From Bacillus sp. SB49 (GTDB lineage: Bacteria; Bacillota; Bacilli; Bacillales; Halobacillaceae), in contig NZ_CP048117.1 of assembly GCF_000469135.2 (NCBI RefSeq), positions 549,001-613,000 on the forward strand: a DNA stretch of 64,000 bases, given 5' to 3'. Both the position numbers and the translations under genes were made by a program. Within the stretch, counting starts at the first letter, position 1. The number at the start of each line of letters is the position of its first letter. Under the pieces are notes generated by a model. That model saw only the letters and a program-made list of their open reading frames with translations. It searched no databases and was not told the origin of the DNA. This document shows, piece by piece, positions 12,256 to 21,225 of this stretch.

Positions 12256-12270
12256 ATGAAAGCGGTTCAT
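12256..12270 (+). promoter_or_regulatory. Possible CcpA (cre-like) site before the galactonate operon
   Basis: ATGAAAGCGGTTCAT is an inverted repeat (ATGAA/TTCAT) around AGCGG. It fits most of the catabolite-responsive element consensus (TGAAANCG core) but misses the usual C near the 3' end. Carbon catabolite repression of this operon would be expected. Confidence 0.45.
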
Positions 12271-12291
12271 TGTGATAGTGTTGTGTATGAA

Positions 12292-12326
12292 ATTTACATA
12301 TGAGAAGCCGATTTACATATGTGAAT
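12292..12326 (+). promoter_or_regulatory. Repeated palindromic element, candidate operator of the IclR-type regulator
   Basis: ATTTACATATG occurs twice, at 12292 and 12311, exactly 19 bases apart. The second copy extends to the near-palindrome ATTTACATATGTGAAT centred on CATATG. The pair sits just upstream of the regulator's ATG. IclR proteins often bind such sites and regulate their own operon. Confidence 0.5.
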
Positions 12327-12341
12327 GGGAAGGTGAGGAAA

Positions 12342-13091
12342 ATGACGGTCAAATCAGCAGATCGTGTCATTTCTATATTGGATCACTTGAAGGATTATCC
12401 CAACGGTCTTTCCCTTAAAGAAATCGCCGCCCAGTTGGCTCTGCCGCAAAGCAGTACATTCCAACTGCTGCAGACGATGCAGAAACGGCATTTCCTTACG
12501 GTGGCTGAAGGGAAAGTATATAAACTCGGTCCGAAGCTCGTACAGATTGGAACGAGAGCTTTAGAGACACTCGATGTCTATGCCGATGCACGTCCTTATC
12601 TCCGTGAATTGATGGAGAAGGTCGAGGAGACGGTATTCATGGCAATGATGATTGAAGAAGAACTTGTCTATGTGGCGAAATTCGATAATTATCGGTCTAT
12701 ACGGACGACTGCACAGATCGGGATGCGGAAACCGTTGTACTGTACGGGTCTTGGAAAAGCCTTCTTAGCTTTTATGCCGGAACCTGTCAGTGACCATCTT
12801 CTTTCGAACATGAAATTGGAACCGATTACAAGTAAGACCCTTACAGATCCTCAAGCATTGAAAGAGCAGTTCGCGGGCTTTCGTGAACAGGGTTTCGCGA
12901 TTGATGATGAAGAGAATGAAGTGGGATTGTATTGCTTGGCAGCTCCTATCTATAATGCTGCCGGCGAAATGGTTGCGGCAATCAGCACAGCCGGTCCCAA
13001 AACAAGGGTCCTCGGGCGTTACGAATTCGTTTCTGAATCTTTATTGACAGTTTCGAAAGCGATTTCAGAAAGGAATGGATACGTTTTATAA
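12342..13091 (+). CDS. IclR family transcriptional regulator (KdgR-like)
   Basis: A 249-residue regulator. A winged helix-turn-helix covers residues 1-65 (SLKEIAAQLALPQSSTFQLL is the recognition unit), and the C-terminal effector-binding IclR domain covers about 75-245 (VYVAKFDNYRSIRTTAQIG, then CTGLGKAFLA). The ATG preceded by AGGTGAGG is preferred over an in-frame ATG at 12300, which lies inside the repeated operator. It begins the operon for galactonate breakdown with 12 bases to the kinase gene, so its inducer is probably KDGal, KDG or galactonate. The effector is inferred. Confidence 0.88.
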   Translation: MTVKSADRVISILDHLKDYPNGLSLKEIAAQLALPQSSTFQLLQTMQKRHFLTVAEGKVYKLGPKLVQIGTRALETLDVYADARPYLRELMEKVEETVFMAMMIEEELVYVAKFDNYRSIRTTAQIGMRKPLYCTGLGKAFLAFMPEPVSDHLLSNMKLEPITSKTLTDPQALKEQFAGFREQGFAIDDEENEVGLYCLAAPIYNAAGEMVAAISTAGPKTRVLGRYEFVSESLLTVSKAISERNGYVL

Positions 13092-13103
13092 GGAGGGTAC
13101 GAA

Positions 13104-14057
13104 ATGGATGTAGTCACACTGGGAGAGACGATGGTTACTTTCACGTCCAAATCTTCAGGACTGATGCGTTACGCTTCAGACTTTGCAATGAAAGTGGCTG
13201 GTGCAGAATCGAACGTTGCCATCGCCCTTGCACGATTAGGACATGATGTTGGATTTATCAGCAAAGTAGGAGACGATGAATTCGGTGAGAAGGTTCGCAG
13301 CTTCATCCGAGGAGAAGGAGTGGACGTCAACAAAGTTACTTCGTACGGAGGAGCTCCTACAGGTATCATGTTCAAAGAGAAGCTGACACCGAACGAGATG
13401 CGGGTCCAGTATTACCGTAAAGGATCTGCAGCGAGTGCGATGACTCCGGACGATCTGGACGAATCCTATATCGCCGGCGCCCGGTTCCTGCATATTACAG
13501 GTATTACACCAGCGCTCAGTTCAAGTTGTCTTGAAAGCGTTTTAACTGCTGTTCATTATGCCAAGCGTAACGGCGTAACAGTGGTTTTCGATCCGAATCT
13601 GCGGAAGAAGTTGTGGGGAGAAGAAGAAGCACGATCGGCTCTGTTGGAAATTGCCTCCATGGCGGACATTGTGCTGCCCGGTATCGATGAAGCAGAATTC
13701 CTTTTTGGACCATCTTCTACGGAGCAGCTGGCTGATAGATTTCATGAACTTGGAGCTTCTGTCGTCATCATGAAGCTCGGCAAAAGGGGAGCTTACGTGA
13801 AAGACCATTCATTCACAGGCTATGTCGATGGTTATCCCATCGATGATGTGGTCGATCCGGTCGGTGCGGGCGATGCATTCGCAGCCGGCTGTCTCTCAGG
13901 CCTGCTGGACGGTTTGCCGGTAGAAGAGGCTTGCAGACGCGGAAATGCTGCAGGGGCCATGGTCACGTTAGTCGAGGGTGACGTAGAAGGTCTGCCAACG
14001 AAGGAACGTGTCGAAGCGTTTCAAAATCAGGATGTCAAAGAGGATGTAGAGCGATAA
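13104..14057 (+). CDS. kdgK: 2-dehydro-3-deoxygluconate/galactonate kinase (PfkB family)
   Basis: A 317-residue PfkB-fold sugar kinase. The N-terminal substrate motif GAESNVAIALARLG (about 33-46) and the C-terminal signature DPVGAGDAFAAG with catalytic D257 are present. It would phosphorylate 2-keto-3-deoxy-galactonate (or -gluconate) with ATP to the 6-phosphate, which is the substrate of the aldolase encoded next. RBS AAGGAGGG. The neighbouring galactonate dehydratase makes KDGal the likely main substrate, although kinases of this family often accept both epimers. Confidence 0.9.
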   Translation: MDVVTLGETMVTFTSKSSGLMRYASDFAMKVAGAESNVAIALARLGHDVGFISKVGDDEFGEKVRSFIRGEGVDVNKVTSYGGAPTGIMFKEKLTPNEMRVQYYRKGSAASAMTPDDLDESYIAGARFLHITGITPALSSSCLESVLTAVHYAKRNGVTVVFDPNLRKKLWGEEEARSALLEIASMADIVLPGIDEAEFLFGPSSTEQLADRFHELGASVVIMKLGKRGAYVKDHSFTGYVDGYPIDDVVDPVGAGDAFAAGCLSGLLDGLPVEEACRRGNAAGAMVTLVEGDVEGLPTKERVEAFQNQDVKEDVER

Positions 14058-14071
14058 GGAGGAATGGACAA

Positions 14072-14716
14072 ATGGGAACAGTCTTTCAACGAATGTTAGA
14101 GCATAAGCTTGTAGCGATTCTTCGTGGGAAACAAGAAGAAGATATAGTGAACATCGCCCAGTCGCTGCATGACGGTGGGGTGCACATGATGGAAATCACG
14201 GTGGATACTCCACGATTCGACGAGCATATCCGTCAAGTCAAGGAAGCTTTCGGTGAGCGCATGATTGTCGGAGCCGGAACGGTACTGGATCCGGAAACAG
14301 CACGGACAGCCATTCTTGCCGGAGCGCAGTTCATCTTCTCGCCGACGGTCGACAAAGAAACGATCACGATGGCGAAACGGTACGGCGTTGTAAGTATTCC
14401 GGGAGCAATGACTCCGACTGAGATTTTGACAGCCTATGAGCAGGGTGCAGACATGATTAAAGTCTTTCCGGCAGGAGCGATGGGACCTGGGTATATCAAA
14501 GATGTACACGGACCGCTGCCACACATCCCGTTAATGCCTACAGGTGGAGTCGACCTGTCCAACGTCCGCGAATACTTTGATAAAGGAGCAGTAGCCGCAG
14601 GGCTTGGCAGCTCGCTTGTCCCTTCCAATAAGACGATGGATGAAACGGCACTCAGGGAATTGACAGAAACGGCAAGACAATTCAGTGAAGCGATAAAGGA
14701 TGTGGAGAGAGTATGA
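14072..14716 (+). CDS. kdgA: 2-dehydro-3-deoxy-6-phosphogluconate/galactonate aldolase
   Basis: A 214-residue class I aldolase of the KDPG/KHG family. The Schiff-base lysine is K130 in [12 protein letters not shown], and the acid/base glutamate lies in MMEITVDT near residue 37. It splits the phosphorylated keto-deoxy acid into pyruvate and glyceraldehyde-3-phosphate in the cytoplasm. RBS is AAGGAGGAA. It overlaps the dehydratase gene by 4 bases (ATGA). Context favours KDPGal as substrate; sequence alone does not separate the two stereo-specificities. Confidence 0.92.
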   Translation: MGTVFQRMLEHKLVAILRGKQEEDIVNIAQSLHDGGVHMMEITVDTPRFDEHIRQVKEAFGERMIVGAGTVLDPETARTAILAGAQFIFSPTVDKETITMAKRYGVVSIPGAMTPTEILTAYEQGADMIKVFPAGAMGPGYIKDVHGPLPHIPLMPTGGVDLSNVREYFDKGAVAAGLGSSLVPSNKTMDETALRELTETARQFSEAIKDVERV

Positions 14717-15861
14717 AAATCATAGATTTCAAACTGTATCAGCTGCCACCACGTTGGTTGTTCTTGAAAATAGAAACTGATATAGGCGTCTGCGGATGGG
14801 GAGAGCCTGTTGTGGAAGGACGTACGCATACCGTTGCTGCCTGTGTTACAGAATTGATGGACTATCTGATTGGTAAAGATCCGCGTCACATTGAAGACCA
14901 CTTCCAGGTATTGTACCGAGGCGGTTTCTATCGTGGAGGACCAATCCTGATGAGTGCCATTTCCGGTATCGAACAAGCGCTGTGGGACATCAAAGGGAAG
15001 TATTACCACATGCCTGTCCATGAAATGCTCGGCGGATCTGTCCGTGACAATATCCAAGTTTACTCTTGGATCGGAGGCGACCGGCCCAGCGATGTAGGAG
15101 CTGCTGCCAAGGAAAAAGCGGAGGCAGGCTTCACCGCAATTAAGATGAATGGTACAGAAGAAATGAATTACATAGACAGCTATACCAAAGTCGATGCAGC
15201 AGTAGCAAGGGTAGCGGGAATTCGTGAAGCTGTCGGACAGGATTTTGGAATTGGAATCGATTTCCACGGGCGCGTCCATAAAGCGATGGCGAAAATACTC
15301 GTCAAAGAGCTGGAGCAGTATCGTCCGATGTTCATTGAAGAGCCGGTTCTGACAGAAAATGCAGAGTCCTTTAGAGAGATTGCACAGCACACGACGACTC
15401 CGATTGCAACAGGCGAACGGAACTACACCCGCTGGGGATTCAAGCAATTATTGAGGGATGGAGTAGTGGACATCATTCAGCCGGACTTGTCACACGCTGG
15501 TGGGATTCTGGAAACGAAAAAAATCGCCGCTATGGCAGAAGCCTTTGATGTAGCAGTCGCGCCGCACGCGCCACTCGGACCGATCAATCTCGCAGCGTCC
15601 CTGCAGGTCGACGCCTGTACGCCTAACTGCATCATCCAGGAACAGAGTCTAGGTATTCACTATAACAAGGGAAGCGATCTGCTTGATTACCTTGTGGATC
15701 CGACCGTCTTTGAATATGAGAATGGTTCGGTGAAAATCCCGAAAGGACCAGGGCTTGGAATCGATATCAACGAAGAGAAAGTCAAGGAAATGTCGGAACA
15801 GGCGGAGCTTTGGAAGAATCCGATCTGGCGGCATGCGGACGGTACCGTCGCTGAATGGTAA
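14713..15861 (+). CDS. dgoD: D-galactonate dehydratase
   Basis: A 382-residue enolase-superfamily protein with the same length as E. coli DgoD and strong similarity throughout ([27 protein letters not shown], and the ending ADGTVAEW). The metal ligands D183, E209 and E235 and the catalytic H185 and H285 fall at the E. coli positions. It dehydrates D-galactonate to 2-keto-3-deoxygalactonate. With the kinase and aldolase it completes a DeLey-Doudoroff-type route to pyruvate and glyceraldehyde-3-phosphate. No galactose dehydrogenase or lactonase is in the window, so galactonate is probably taken up directly. Confidence 0.95.
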   Translation: MKIIDFKLYQLPPRWLFLKIETDIGVCGWGEPVVEGRTHTVAACVTELMDYLIGKDPRHIEDHFQVLYRGGFYRGGPILMSAISGIEQALWDIKGKYYHMPVHEMLGGSVRDNIQVYSWIGGDRPSDVGAAAKEKAEAGFTAIKMNGTEEMNYIDSYTKVDAAVARVAGIREAVGQDFGIGIDFHGRVHKAMAKILVKELEQYRPMFIEEPVLTENAESFREIAQHTTTPIATGERNYTRWGFKQLLRDGVVDIIQPDLSHAGGILETKKIAAMAEAFDVAVAPHAPLGPINLAASLQVDACTPNCIIQEQSLGIHYNKGSDLLDYLVDPTVFEYENGSVKIPKGPGLGIDINEEKVKEMSEQAELWKNPIWRHADGTVAEW

Positions 15862-15903
15862 AGAAAATTCACTCGTATTTACAACTATGAAGGAGAGATA
15901 ATT

Positions 15904-17265
15904 ATGTCTACAACAGGATTGATCCTGCTTGCAGTATTCGGAGTCGCTCTGCTGTTATTCCTCGTCATGAAGACGAAGCTGCAGGCGTTCATCGCGTTGA
16001 TTCTTGTGAGTTACATTGTCGGACTCTTGTCCGGAATGAATCCGATGGAAGTTTTGGAAGCGGTTCAGGCAGGGATGGGAGGTACCGTCGCTGAGGTCGC
16101 GGTCATCATCGGTATCGGAGCTATGTTCGGAGAAATTCTTAAAGCATCCGGCGGAGCGGAACGTCTTGCTCTGACCTTGATGAACAAATTCGGTGAAAAA
16201 CGCGTCAACTGGGCGCTGGTGCTTACCGGTTTCATTATTTCCATTCCCGTTTTTCTAGATGTAGCCTTTGTCATTCTCGTTCCTATTTTATATAGTCTTG
16301 CACAGAAAACAGGGAAATCATTGCTGCACTTCGGTATTCCGTTGCTTGCAGGTCTTGCCGTTACACACAGCTTCATCCCGCCTACTCCGGGACCGATCGC
16401 TGTAGCATCCTTGATCGGTGCCAACATCGGCTGGGTTATCCTCTTCGGATTCATTGCCGGAATTCCGGCAGCGATCCTTGCAGGGCCGGTATTCGGAACG
16501 TACATCGGTAAGAAAATCCATGTCAAAGTGCCTGCAGAAATGCTGAAGAACATGGCAGAAGAAGCAAAAGGAAAAGAATACGATAAGGAGCTTCCAAGCT
16601 TCGGTATGATCGCTTTTCTTATCCTGCTTCCACTATTCTTGATTCTACTTAATACGTTCGGCAGTGCCGCTTTACCAGAAGGAAGCACGTGGGTAACGGT
16701 CTTCTCCTTCATCGGTGATCCCGGTGTTGCTTTAACAATGACCGCTTTAGTTACGTTCTATCTACTTGGAACACGCCGTGGTTATACGAAAGAGGAAATC
16801 CAGAAGATTGCCACGAAGTCTCTGGAACCTGCAGGTGTCATTATCTTGATCACCGGTGCCGGTGGAGTCTTCGGTGAGGTACTTGTACAAACAGGAATCG
16901 GCGATGTCCTTGCCGATACGATGAGTAACATGAATATGCCGATCATCGTCTTCGCCTTCCTTGTAGCTGCTGCTGTCCGTATCGCTCAAGGTTCGGCAAC
17001 GGTAGCGATGGTTACTGCAGCAAGCTTGATTTCTCCTGTCATCAACACGATGGGAATCGAAGGTCCGATGCTTGCGCTGCTGGTTATTACCATTGCGTCT
17101 GGTGCTACTATTGCTTCTCACGTCAACGATTCAGGATTCTGGATGGTTAACCGATTCTTCGGATTGTCTGAGAAGGATACGTTGAAGTCGTGGACGGTGA
17201 TGGAAACGATCATCGCGCTTGTCGGTTTCGGTGTTTCGCTCATCCTCAGCTTGTTTGTAGCATAA
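15904..17265 (+). CDS. GntP family permease, likely galactonate/gluconate uptake
   Basis: A 453-residue membrane protein with about twelve to fourteen helices and family blocks such as HSFIPPTPGPIAVASLIGAN, RIAQGSATVAMVTAASLI and SHVNDSGFW. GntP proteins are proton-coupled importers of gluconate and related sugar acids. Placement as last gene of the galactonate operon points to D-galactonate. RBS is AAGGAGAGA, 42 bases after dgoD. A strong terminator follows. Confidence 0.92.
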   Translation: MSTTGLILLAVFGVALLLFLVMKTKLQAFIALILVSYIVGLLSGMNPMEVLEAVQAGMGGTVAEVAVIIGIGAMFGEILKASGGAERLALTLMNKFGEKRVNWALVLTGFIISIPVFLDVAFVILVPILYSLAQKTGKSLLHFGIPLLAGLAVTHSFIPPTPGPIAVASLIGANIGWVILFGFIAGIPAAILAGPVFGTYIGKKIHVKVPAEMLKNMAEEAKGKEYDKELPSFGMIAFLILLPLFLILLNTFGSAALPEGSTWVTVFSFIGDPGVALTMTALVTFYLLGTRRGYTKEEIQKIATKSLEPAGVIILITGAGGVFGEVLVQTGIGDVLADTMSNMNMPIIVFAFLVAAAVRIAQGSATVAMVTAASLISPVINTMGIEGPMLALLVITIASGATIASHVNDSGFWMVNRFFGLSEKDTLKSWTVMETIIALVGFGVSLILSLFVA

Positions 17266-17271
17266 GGAAGA

Positions 17272-17301
17272 AAAACCAGCCCTTTGCAAAGGGCTGGTTT
17301 T
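17272..17301. terminator. Bidirectional terminator between converging genes
   Basis: AAAACCAGCCCTTT and AAAGGGCTGGTTTT form a 14-bp perfect stem, with A and T runs that suit both the GntP gene and the minus-strand gene ending at 17303. Confidence 0.88.
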
Positions 17302-17302
17302 G

Positions 17303-17809
17303 TTATTTCAGCGAGTGACGCTGGATATTCGGAGCTTCTTCCTCGAATTCGTTTTGGAACGGAAGGTTTTCTTCGTTCTTATGGAATTCGGGAGGCGCTT
17401 GTGTGCCGGTTGATTTATAACGAATGTGGAATTCCTCCTGGAACTCCGGGACATCTTTCGGTTTGGCAGTAGGAAGCCTCATGCCTGTAATCCACATTTC
17501 GAATTTGTAAATACCACGATCGAGGATGACACACAACTCTTCGAGAGACTGGGTCAGTTCATTCAAACAGTCCAACCCGTTTCTTAAAATAATTCCCCGT
17601 TCTTTCGCCTTTTCGATCGAATGCTCCAGGCGGTAAGGTTCGCCTTGGTATGCAAATTCGATAAAACAGCTGTTGCGGTCCCAGTTAAAGTGATAGTCGT
17701 CAATCTTCAGACGTTTCATGACTTTCTCAAGTTTTTTCTCACATATATTTTGTTCCTTGTGCGGCATCCATTTGAATAGAACGTTCTTAAATACTGGATT
17801 TTTGAACAT
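17303..17809 (-). CDS. Conserved hypothetical protein, unknown function
   Basis: A 168-residue soluble protein I do not recognise. The ATG at 17809 has GGAAGG at good spacing; a GTG 9 bases upstream overlaps that site and is less likely. The sequence starts MFKNPVFKNVLFKWMPHKE, then has a basic helical part and a YHFNWDRNSCFIEF strand pair. The middle ERGIILRNGLDCLNELTQSLEELC is helical, and the C-terminal 50 residues are Pro/Glu-rich and probably disordered. A TTCACG-17-TATACT promoter candidate would give a very short leader. Convergent with the galactonate operon. Confidence 0.7.
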   Translation of the reverse strand: MFKNPVFKNVLFKWMPHKEQNICEKKLEKVMKRLKIDDYHFNWDRNSCFIEFAYQGEPYRLEHSIEKAKERGIILRNGLDCLNELTQSLEELCVILDRGIYKFEMWITGMRLPTAKPKDVPEFQEEFHIRYKSTGTQAPPEFHKNEENLPFQNEFEEEAPNIQRHSLK

Positions 17810-18266
17810 ACTAGTCACCTTCCTTTTAGTATAAGCCTGAACCTGTGAAGCGTGAACTGTACTATTATGTATAGTTCTACAAAAGGTGGAGAACCCCTCC
17901 CTGATATCCCTTTTAATTGCAAAAAATCCCAGAATACATCAGACATCCATCGAGGCTTACTACCATTTTAATCCCTTTGACGGCAGAAAGGGAATGGGCG
18001 CAGGGAACTATTAGGTGCATGGGATTACTCTTTTTCTATTGCAGGGGCTGAGCTATTTTGTCTATTGAAAAGGCTTCCTGTCGAAGGTGACGTTCCTATT
18101 GTGGAAAAGGAAGCCGGAAAGAAACAGGAAGAGTGCATACGTGTTACTTTTCGCTCATTTTTAATAGATAACCGTTCGTAGGATAGGTAGATAACTTCAC
18201 ATGATTGATAGAGTCTTCATATATATAGTTAGGAGTAATCTCACTAAAAAAGAAAGGAGTGTGGAC
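17810..18266. other. Intergenic region between divergent units
   Basis: No gene is seen. The region holds a candidate minus-strand promoter near the left edge and a stem-loop in which GGCTTCCT (18072-18079) pairs with AGGAAGCC (18108-18115) around 28 bases. Near the right edge an AC-17-CATATATATA element (18199-18227) weakly resembles a sigma-K type promoter for the following gene. Confidence 0.5.
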
Positions 18267-19730
18267 ATGAACGACGCCTCAAGAAATTACTGGTCCTTAT
18301 ATGCAGAGTTTTTATCTGCTTTCCAGTCGATCAGGTATAAAGGGTTTTCTATTCCTTACCTGTGCCATTTCAGAAGTTTGAACCATGAGAATACGTATAT
18401 ATGGGAGAATCTACCGAATGCAGCCTTCCGTAAACATTTATCCAAGGATGTGAAGGATAGAAAGGCTCTGCAGGCACTATTCGATCAATACAAGCAGTCC
18501 CATGTGAAAAAGAAAAAGAGTAAACTATTTCCAAGGATGAAGGCTCCAAAGGGTAAAATCGTCTTGTACAATGCGGCCAATCTCCTTCGCTTCCCAAAGG
18601 AGACGATGGATCGGCATTTCCGGCCTGACCAGACCGTACTGCTTCAGGATTTTCCTGCAAAGAAGAAGCCGAAAATCGTTAAAGGGATTCCGGTCCAAGG
18701 TGTTCCGTCCAACTATTTGAGTTCCTATCGTGTCCCTGTAGAAGCAAGCGTTCAGGTGCTGCAAAAGCAAGCGGATAAAATCATTCAAACATACTCAGGT
18801 CATCCTATGTTTAACCATGCATCGTTTCGAGTGAACTTCCACAAACAATTGTCAGGGATTGTCCAGAGAATTGAAGAGACGAATCGTTTCTTCCGGAAAA
18901 ACCCTGTATCCTGTATCGTTTTTGCATCCACCCATTATTATCAGAGCAGGACGATAGCTATGGTAGCGGCAGAAGCGGGTATCCCGACGGTCTGCATGCA
19001 GCATGGAATTATCGGGGATGAAATAGGGTACATGCCCCAAATTGCTGACGTGGAAGGGGTGTACGGGCATTTTGAATCGGAATGGTTTCAGAAGATCGGT
19101 GTAAAGAAGACGGCTGTTGAAATCATTGGGCATCCGCGGTTTGATAACCTCTTTCGCCGTTCGTCCCTGATGAAATCAGAGCTTGTCAATCAGCTGAAAA
19201 TAAATCCGGGTAAAAAAACGATTCTTGTCATTGTAAGAGAAGATAAACAAGTCGATAAGTGGAAGACGCTGGTCCAGAACTTAAGTAAAGAAGGAAACTA
19301 TAATATCATCATCAAAGACTTCCTCTACCGCGGCACCCCTCATCCGCTCACGAAACTTTCTCCTCATATCTATTCATCCGCAGCGATTCCATTATATGAT
19401 TTGATCCACCACAGCGATATCGTCTTAACCTATTTATCAACCGTAGGTCTGGAAGCGATGATCGCGGATAAACCAGTGTTCGTACTATCCACCCCATTTC
19501 CAACCTATACAGGTTATTTTGACAAACTGACTCCGTTAGTAGACCCGCGTCCGCTGAAAGTAGCCCGTATGGTAGGGAAATACCTCAGCGACGATCAGTG
19601 GAAGCAGCAGGTGAAAGAAACACGACAGTCGTTTCTGAATCATGCGTATCCAACGGCCAAGCCGTCCGGTACCAGACTGATGGATCTCCTGCGGCGTCTC
19701 TCGAAGCAAGGGGGGATTCCGTTTGAATGA
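18267..19730 (+). CDS. SpsB/CDP-glycerol transferase-like GT-B glycosyltransferase, paralogue A
   Basis: A 487-residue protein, start chosen at the ATG after AGAAAGGAG. It is one of four paralogues in the window. N-terminal module: RNYWSLYAEFLSAFQSIRYKG, then a CHFRSL segment and a Lys-rich linker about residues 76-94. The C-terminal half shows motifs of the capsule/teichoic-acid transferase fold: MQHGIIGDEIGYMP (about 247), IIGHPRFD (about 288) and LTYLSTVGLEAMIADKP (about 399). It is likely to transfer a sugar or phospho-polyol unit in a surface glycan at the cytoplasmic membrane face. It shares the CHFRSL/STHY/MQHGII subtype with the copy at 39614. It overlaps the next paralogue by 8 bases. 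Donor and acceptor are unknown. Confidence 0.75.
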   Translation: MNDASRNYWSLYAEFLSAFQSIRYKGFSIPYLCHFRSLNHENTYIWENLPNAAFRKHLSKDVKDRKALQALFDQYKQSHVKKKKSKLFPRMKAPKGKIVLYNAANLLRFPKETMDRHFRPDQTVLLQDFPAKKKPKIVKGIPVQGVPSNYLSSYRVPVEASVQVLQKQADKIIQTYSGHPMFNHASFRVNFHKQLSGIVQRIEETNRFFRKNPVSCIVFASTHYYQSRTIAMVAAEAGIPTVCMQHGIIGDEIGYMPQIADVEGVYGHFESEWFQKIGVKKTAVEIIGHPRFDNLFRRSSLMKSELVNQLKINPGKKTILVIVREDKQVDKWKTLVQNLSKEGNYNIIIKDFLYRGTPHPLTKLSPHIYSSAAIPLYDLIHHSDIVLTYLSTVGLEAMIADKPVFVLSTPFPTYTGYFDKLTPLVDPRPLKVARMVGKYLSDDQWKQQVKETRQSFLNHAYPTAKPSGTRLMDLLRRLSKQGGIPFE

Positions 19731-21123
19731 TTATGAAAGAGACTATTGGAGTTCGTATTTTGATTTTCTTGATAAATTTAAAGCATTGAAGTTTATGGGT
19801 ATTCCTGTGGCGCTTGTGCTTCCTTATTACGTCCTTATCATGGATCGCGGGTTGCATAAGTTGGGAACTCCGGCTGCAGGGGGAAGGTGGTCTGTCCCAT
19901 TAGCGAAGGAAGAAGAGCTGCAGTCACGCTTTGAACAAGTATTAAAGCCATATAAGAAAAGAAATACGAAAAGAAAAGGGAAAATCGTTTTTTATGAGGC
20001 GGTATTAAGAATCCCCCAATACCTCTTACGGTCTACCTTCTCTCCGGCCGAGACATTGATTCTCCGTCAGAAGCAGTCGGTCAATCCCTATACAGCTTAT
20101 AAGACGAAGTACTTCTACTCGCTTCAGCATGTGGATAAGGAAACGAAGAAATCGTTTATCAAAGAATGGAATAGTACGATGGATCAGTATGTCGACCATC
20201 CGATTTATGGAAATGTTCATTTTCGGAAGAAGGTCCGGATGCTGCTGCCTTCTGCGCTTATGCAAATCGCGGCAGCTGCCAAGTTCTTTGAAACGACAGA
20301 AGTTTCCTGTCTGATCGTCGGTACGACAAACAGCAGCGACAGCCGCAGTCTCGTACTTGCTGCCTCGCAGCGGGGCATTCCTACTATCTGTCTGCAGCAT
20401 GGTATTCCTATGCTGGAGTTCGGTTATCTTCCTAAAGTGGCCACGTTCCAGGCCGTTTATGGGGAAAGAGACAAGCGATGGTATGAGAGCCGGGGGGTTC
20501 CGTCCGTGACCCTGCGGATGATCGGCCACCCGCGCATGGATGATATTTATAAGAGGAAAGGAATGAGCAGAGAAGCCTTCTGTCATCGATTATCGTTGAA
20601 TAAAAAGAGGAAGACTATCCTTTTGGTGCTTCATCATGAAGAGATGGAGATGGTGGATTCCATTCTTTCTGAGCTGCAAAAGAATGCGGTGTACAACATA
20701 GTAGTCAAGCGACGAAACGGCAGACAACGCCAATCGGAGGCAACGCTTGCACTTGCCAAGAAATATAAAAAACTCACTTATGTCGATGATCTGCCTTTGC
20801 ATGACGTTCTCCGTCATGTGGATGCGGTGATCAGTTATGACTCTACGATCGTTCTTGAGGCGATGCTTGCTGGAAAGGTTGTCCTGCTTTGGTCGCTGAA
20901 CAGCCTGTCCCGCAGTTCTACCAATTATTACAATTCATTGGAATACTATCGATTTGAGAAGCCGGAAGAGCTCGTTGAAGCCCTCTGTCTTTTACTTGAG
21001 GATGGGTCGTATAAACAGGGGTATCATGCTGTAAGGGAAAAGACGATTGCATCCCTTTACCAGAACCGCAGTGGAACCTCTACAAAGGTTCTGGCAGAGC
21101 TTGTTCGATCTTTAATTCTGTAA
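19723..21123 (+). CDS. SpsB/CDP-glycerol transferase-like glycosyltransferase, paralogue B
   Basis: A 466-residue protein starting at TTG after AAGGGGGG, overlapping paralogue A by 8 bases. The start gives NDYERDYWSSYFDFLDKFKAL, aligning with the other copies. Motifs: VGTTNSSDSRSLVLAAS (about 202), LQHGIPMLEFGYLP (about 225), MIGHPRMD (about 266), and ISYDSTIVLEAMLAGK (about 370). It belongs to the same subtype as the copy at 25191 (PYYVLI, TTNSSD, LQHGIP). Likely a cytoplasmic GT-B enzyme of surface-glycan assembly; the activity is inferred from family features. Confidence 0.75.
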   Translation: MNDYERDYWSSYFDFLDKFKALKFMGIPVALVLPYYVLIMDRGLHKLGTPAAGGRWSVPLAKEEELQSRFEQVLKPYKKRNTKRKGKIVFYEAVLRIPQYLLRSTFSPAETLILRQKQSVNPYTAYKTKYFYSLQHVDKETKKSFIKEWNSTMDQYVDHPIYGNVHFRKKVRMLLPSALMQIAAAAKFFETTEVSCLIVGTTNSSDSRSLVLAASQRGIPTICLQHGIPMLEFGYLPKVATFQAVYGERDKRWYESRGVPSVTLRMIGHPRMDDIYKRKGMSREAFCHRLSLNKKRKTILLVLHHEEMEMVDSILSELQKNAVYNIVVKRRNGRQRQSEATLALAKKYKKLTYVDDLPLHDVLRHVDAVISYDSTIVLEAMLAGKVVLLWSLNSLSRSSTNYYNSLEYYRFEKPEELVEALCLLLEDGSYKQGYHAVREKTIASLYQNRSGTSTKVLAELVRSLIL

Positions 21124-21163
21124 CGAACGATAAAAAGATAGAGTATCTTAGTCATCTACCAAT

Positions 21164-21190
21164 ACGCTTTTCCATAACTTTCATAGAATA
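21164..21190 (+). promoter_or_regulatory. Candidate mother-cell (sigma-K/sigma-E type) promoter
   Basis: AC at 21164-21165, 16 bases, then CATAGAATA at 21182-21190. This fits the B. subtilis sigma-K pattern AC-16/17-CATANNNTA. It lies 35 bases upstream of the methyltransferase ATG. Confidence 0.45.
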
Positions 21191-21225
21191 ACGTATGCTT
21201 GAAAATAGAAGGGGGGATAAAGAGA

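Noticed and set aside
14434-15447. 337-codon open frame on the minus strand opposite kdgA and dgoD
   Set aside because: It is fully antisense to two well-identified enzymes, has no ribosome site or family motif, and its composition (many Cys, His, Arg) is that of a shadow frame.
18267-21123. Calling the paralogues teichoic acid CDP-glycerol transferases outright
   Set aside because: The C-terminal motifs are related, but no tag or tar genes and no CDP-glycerol synthesis gene are nearby, and the N-terminal module differs.
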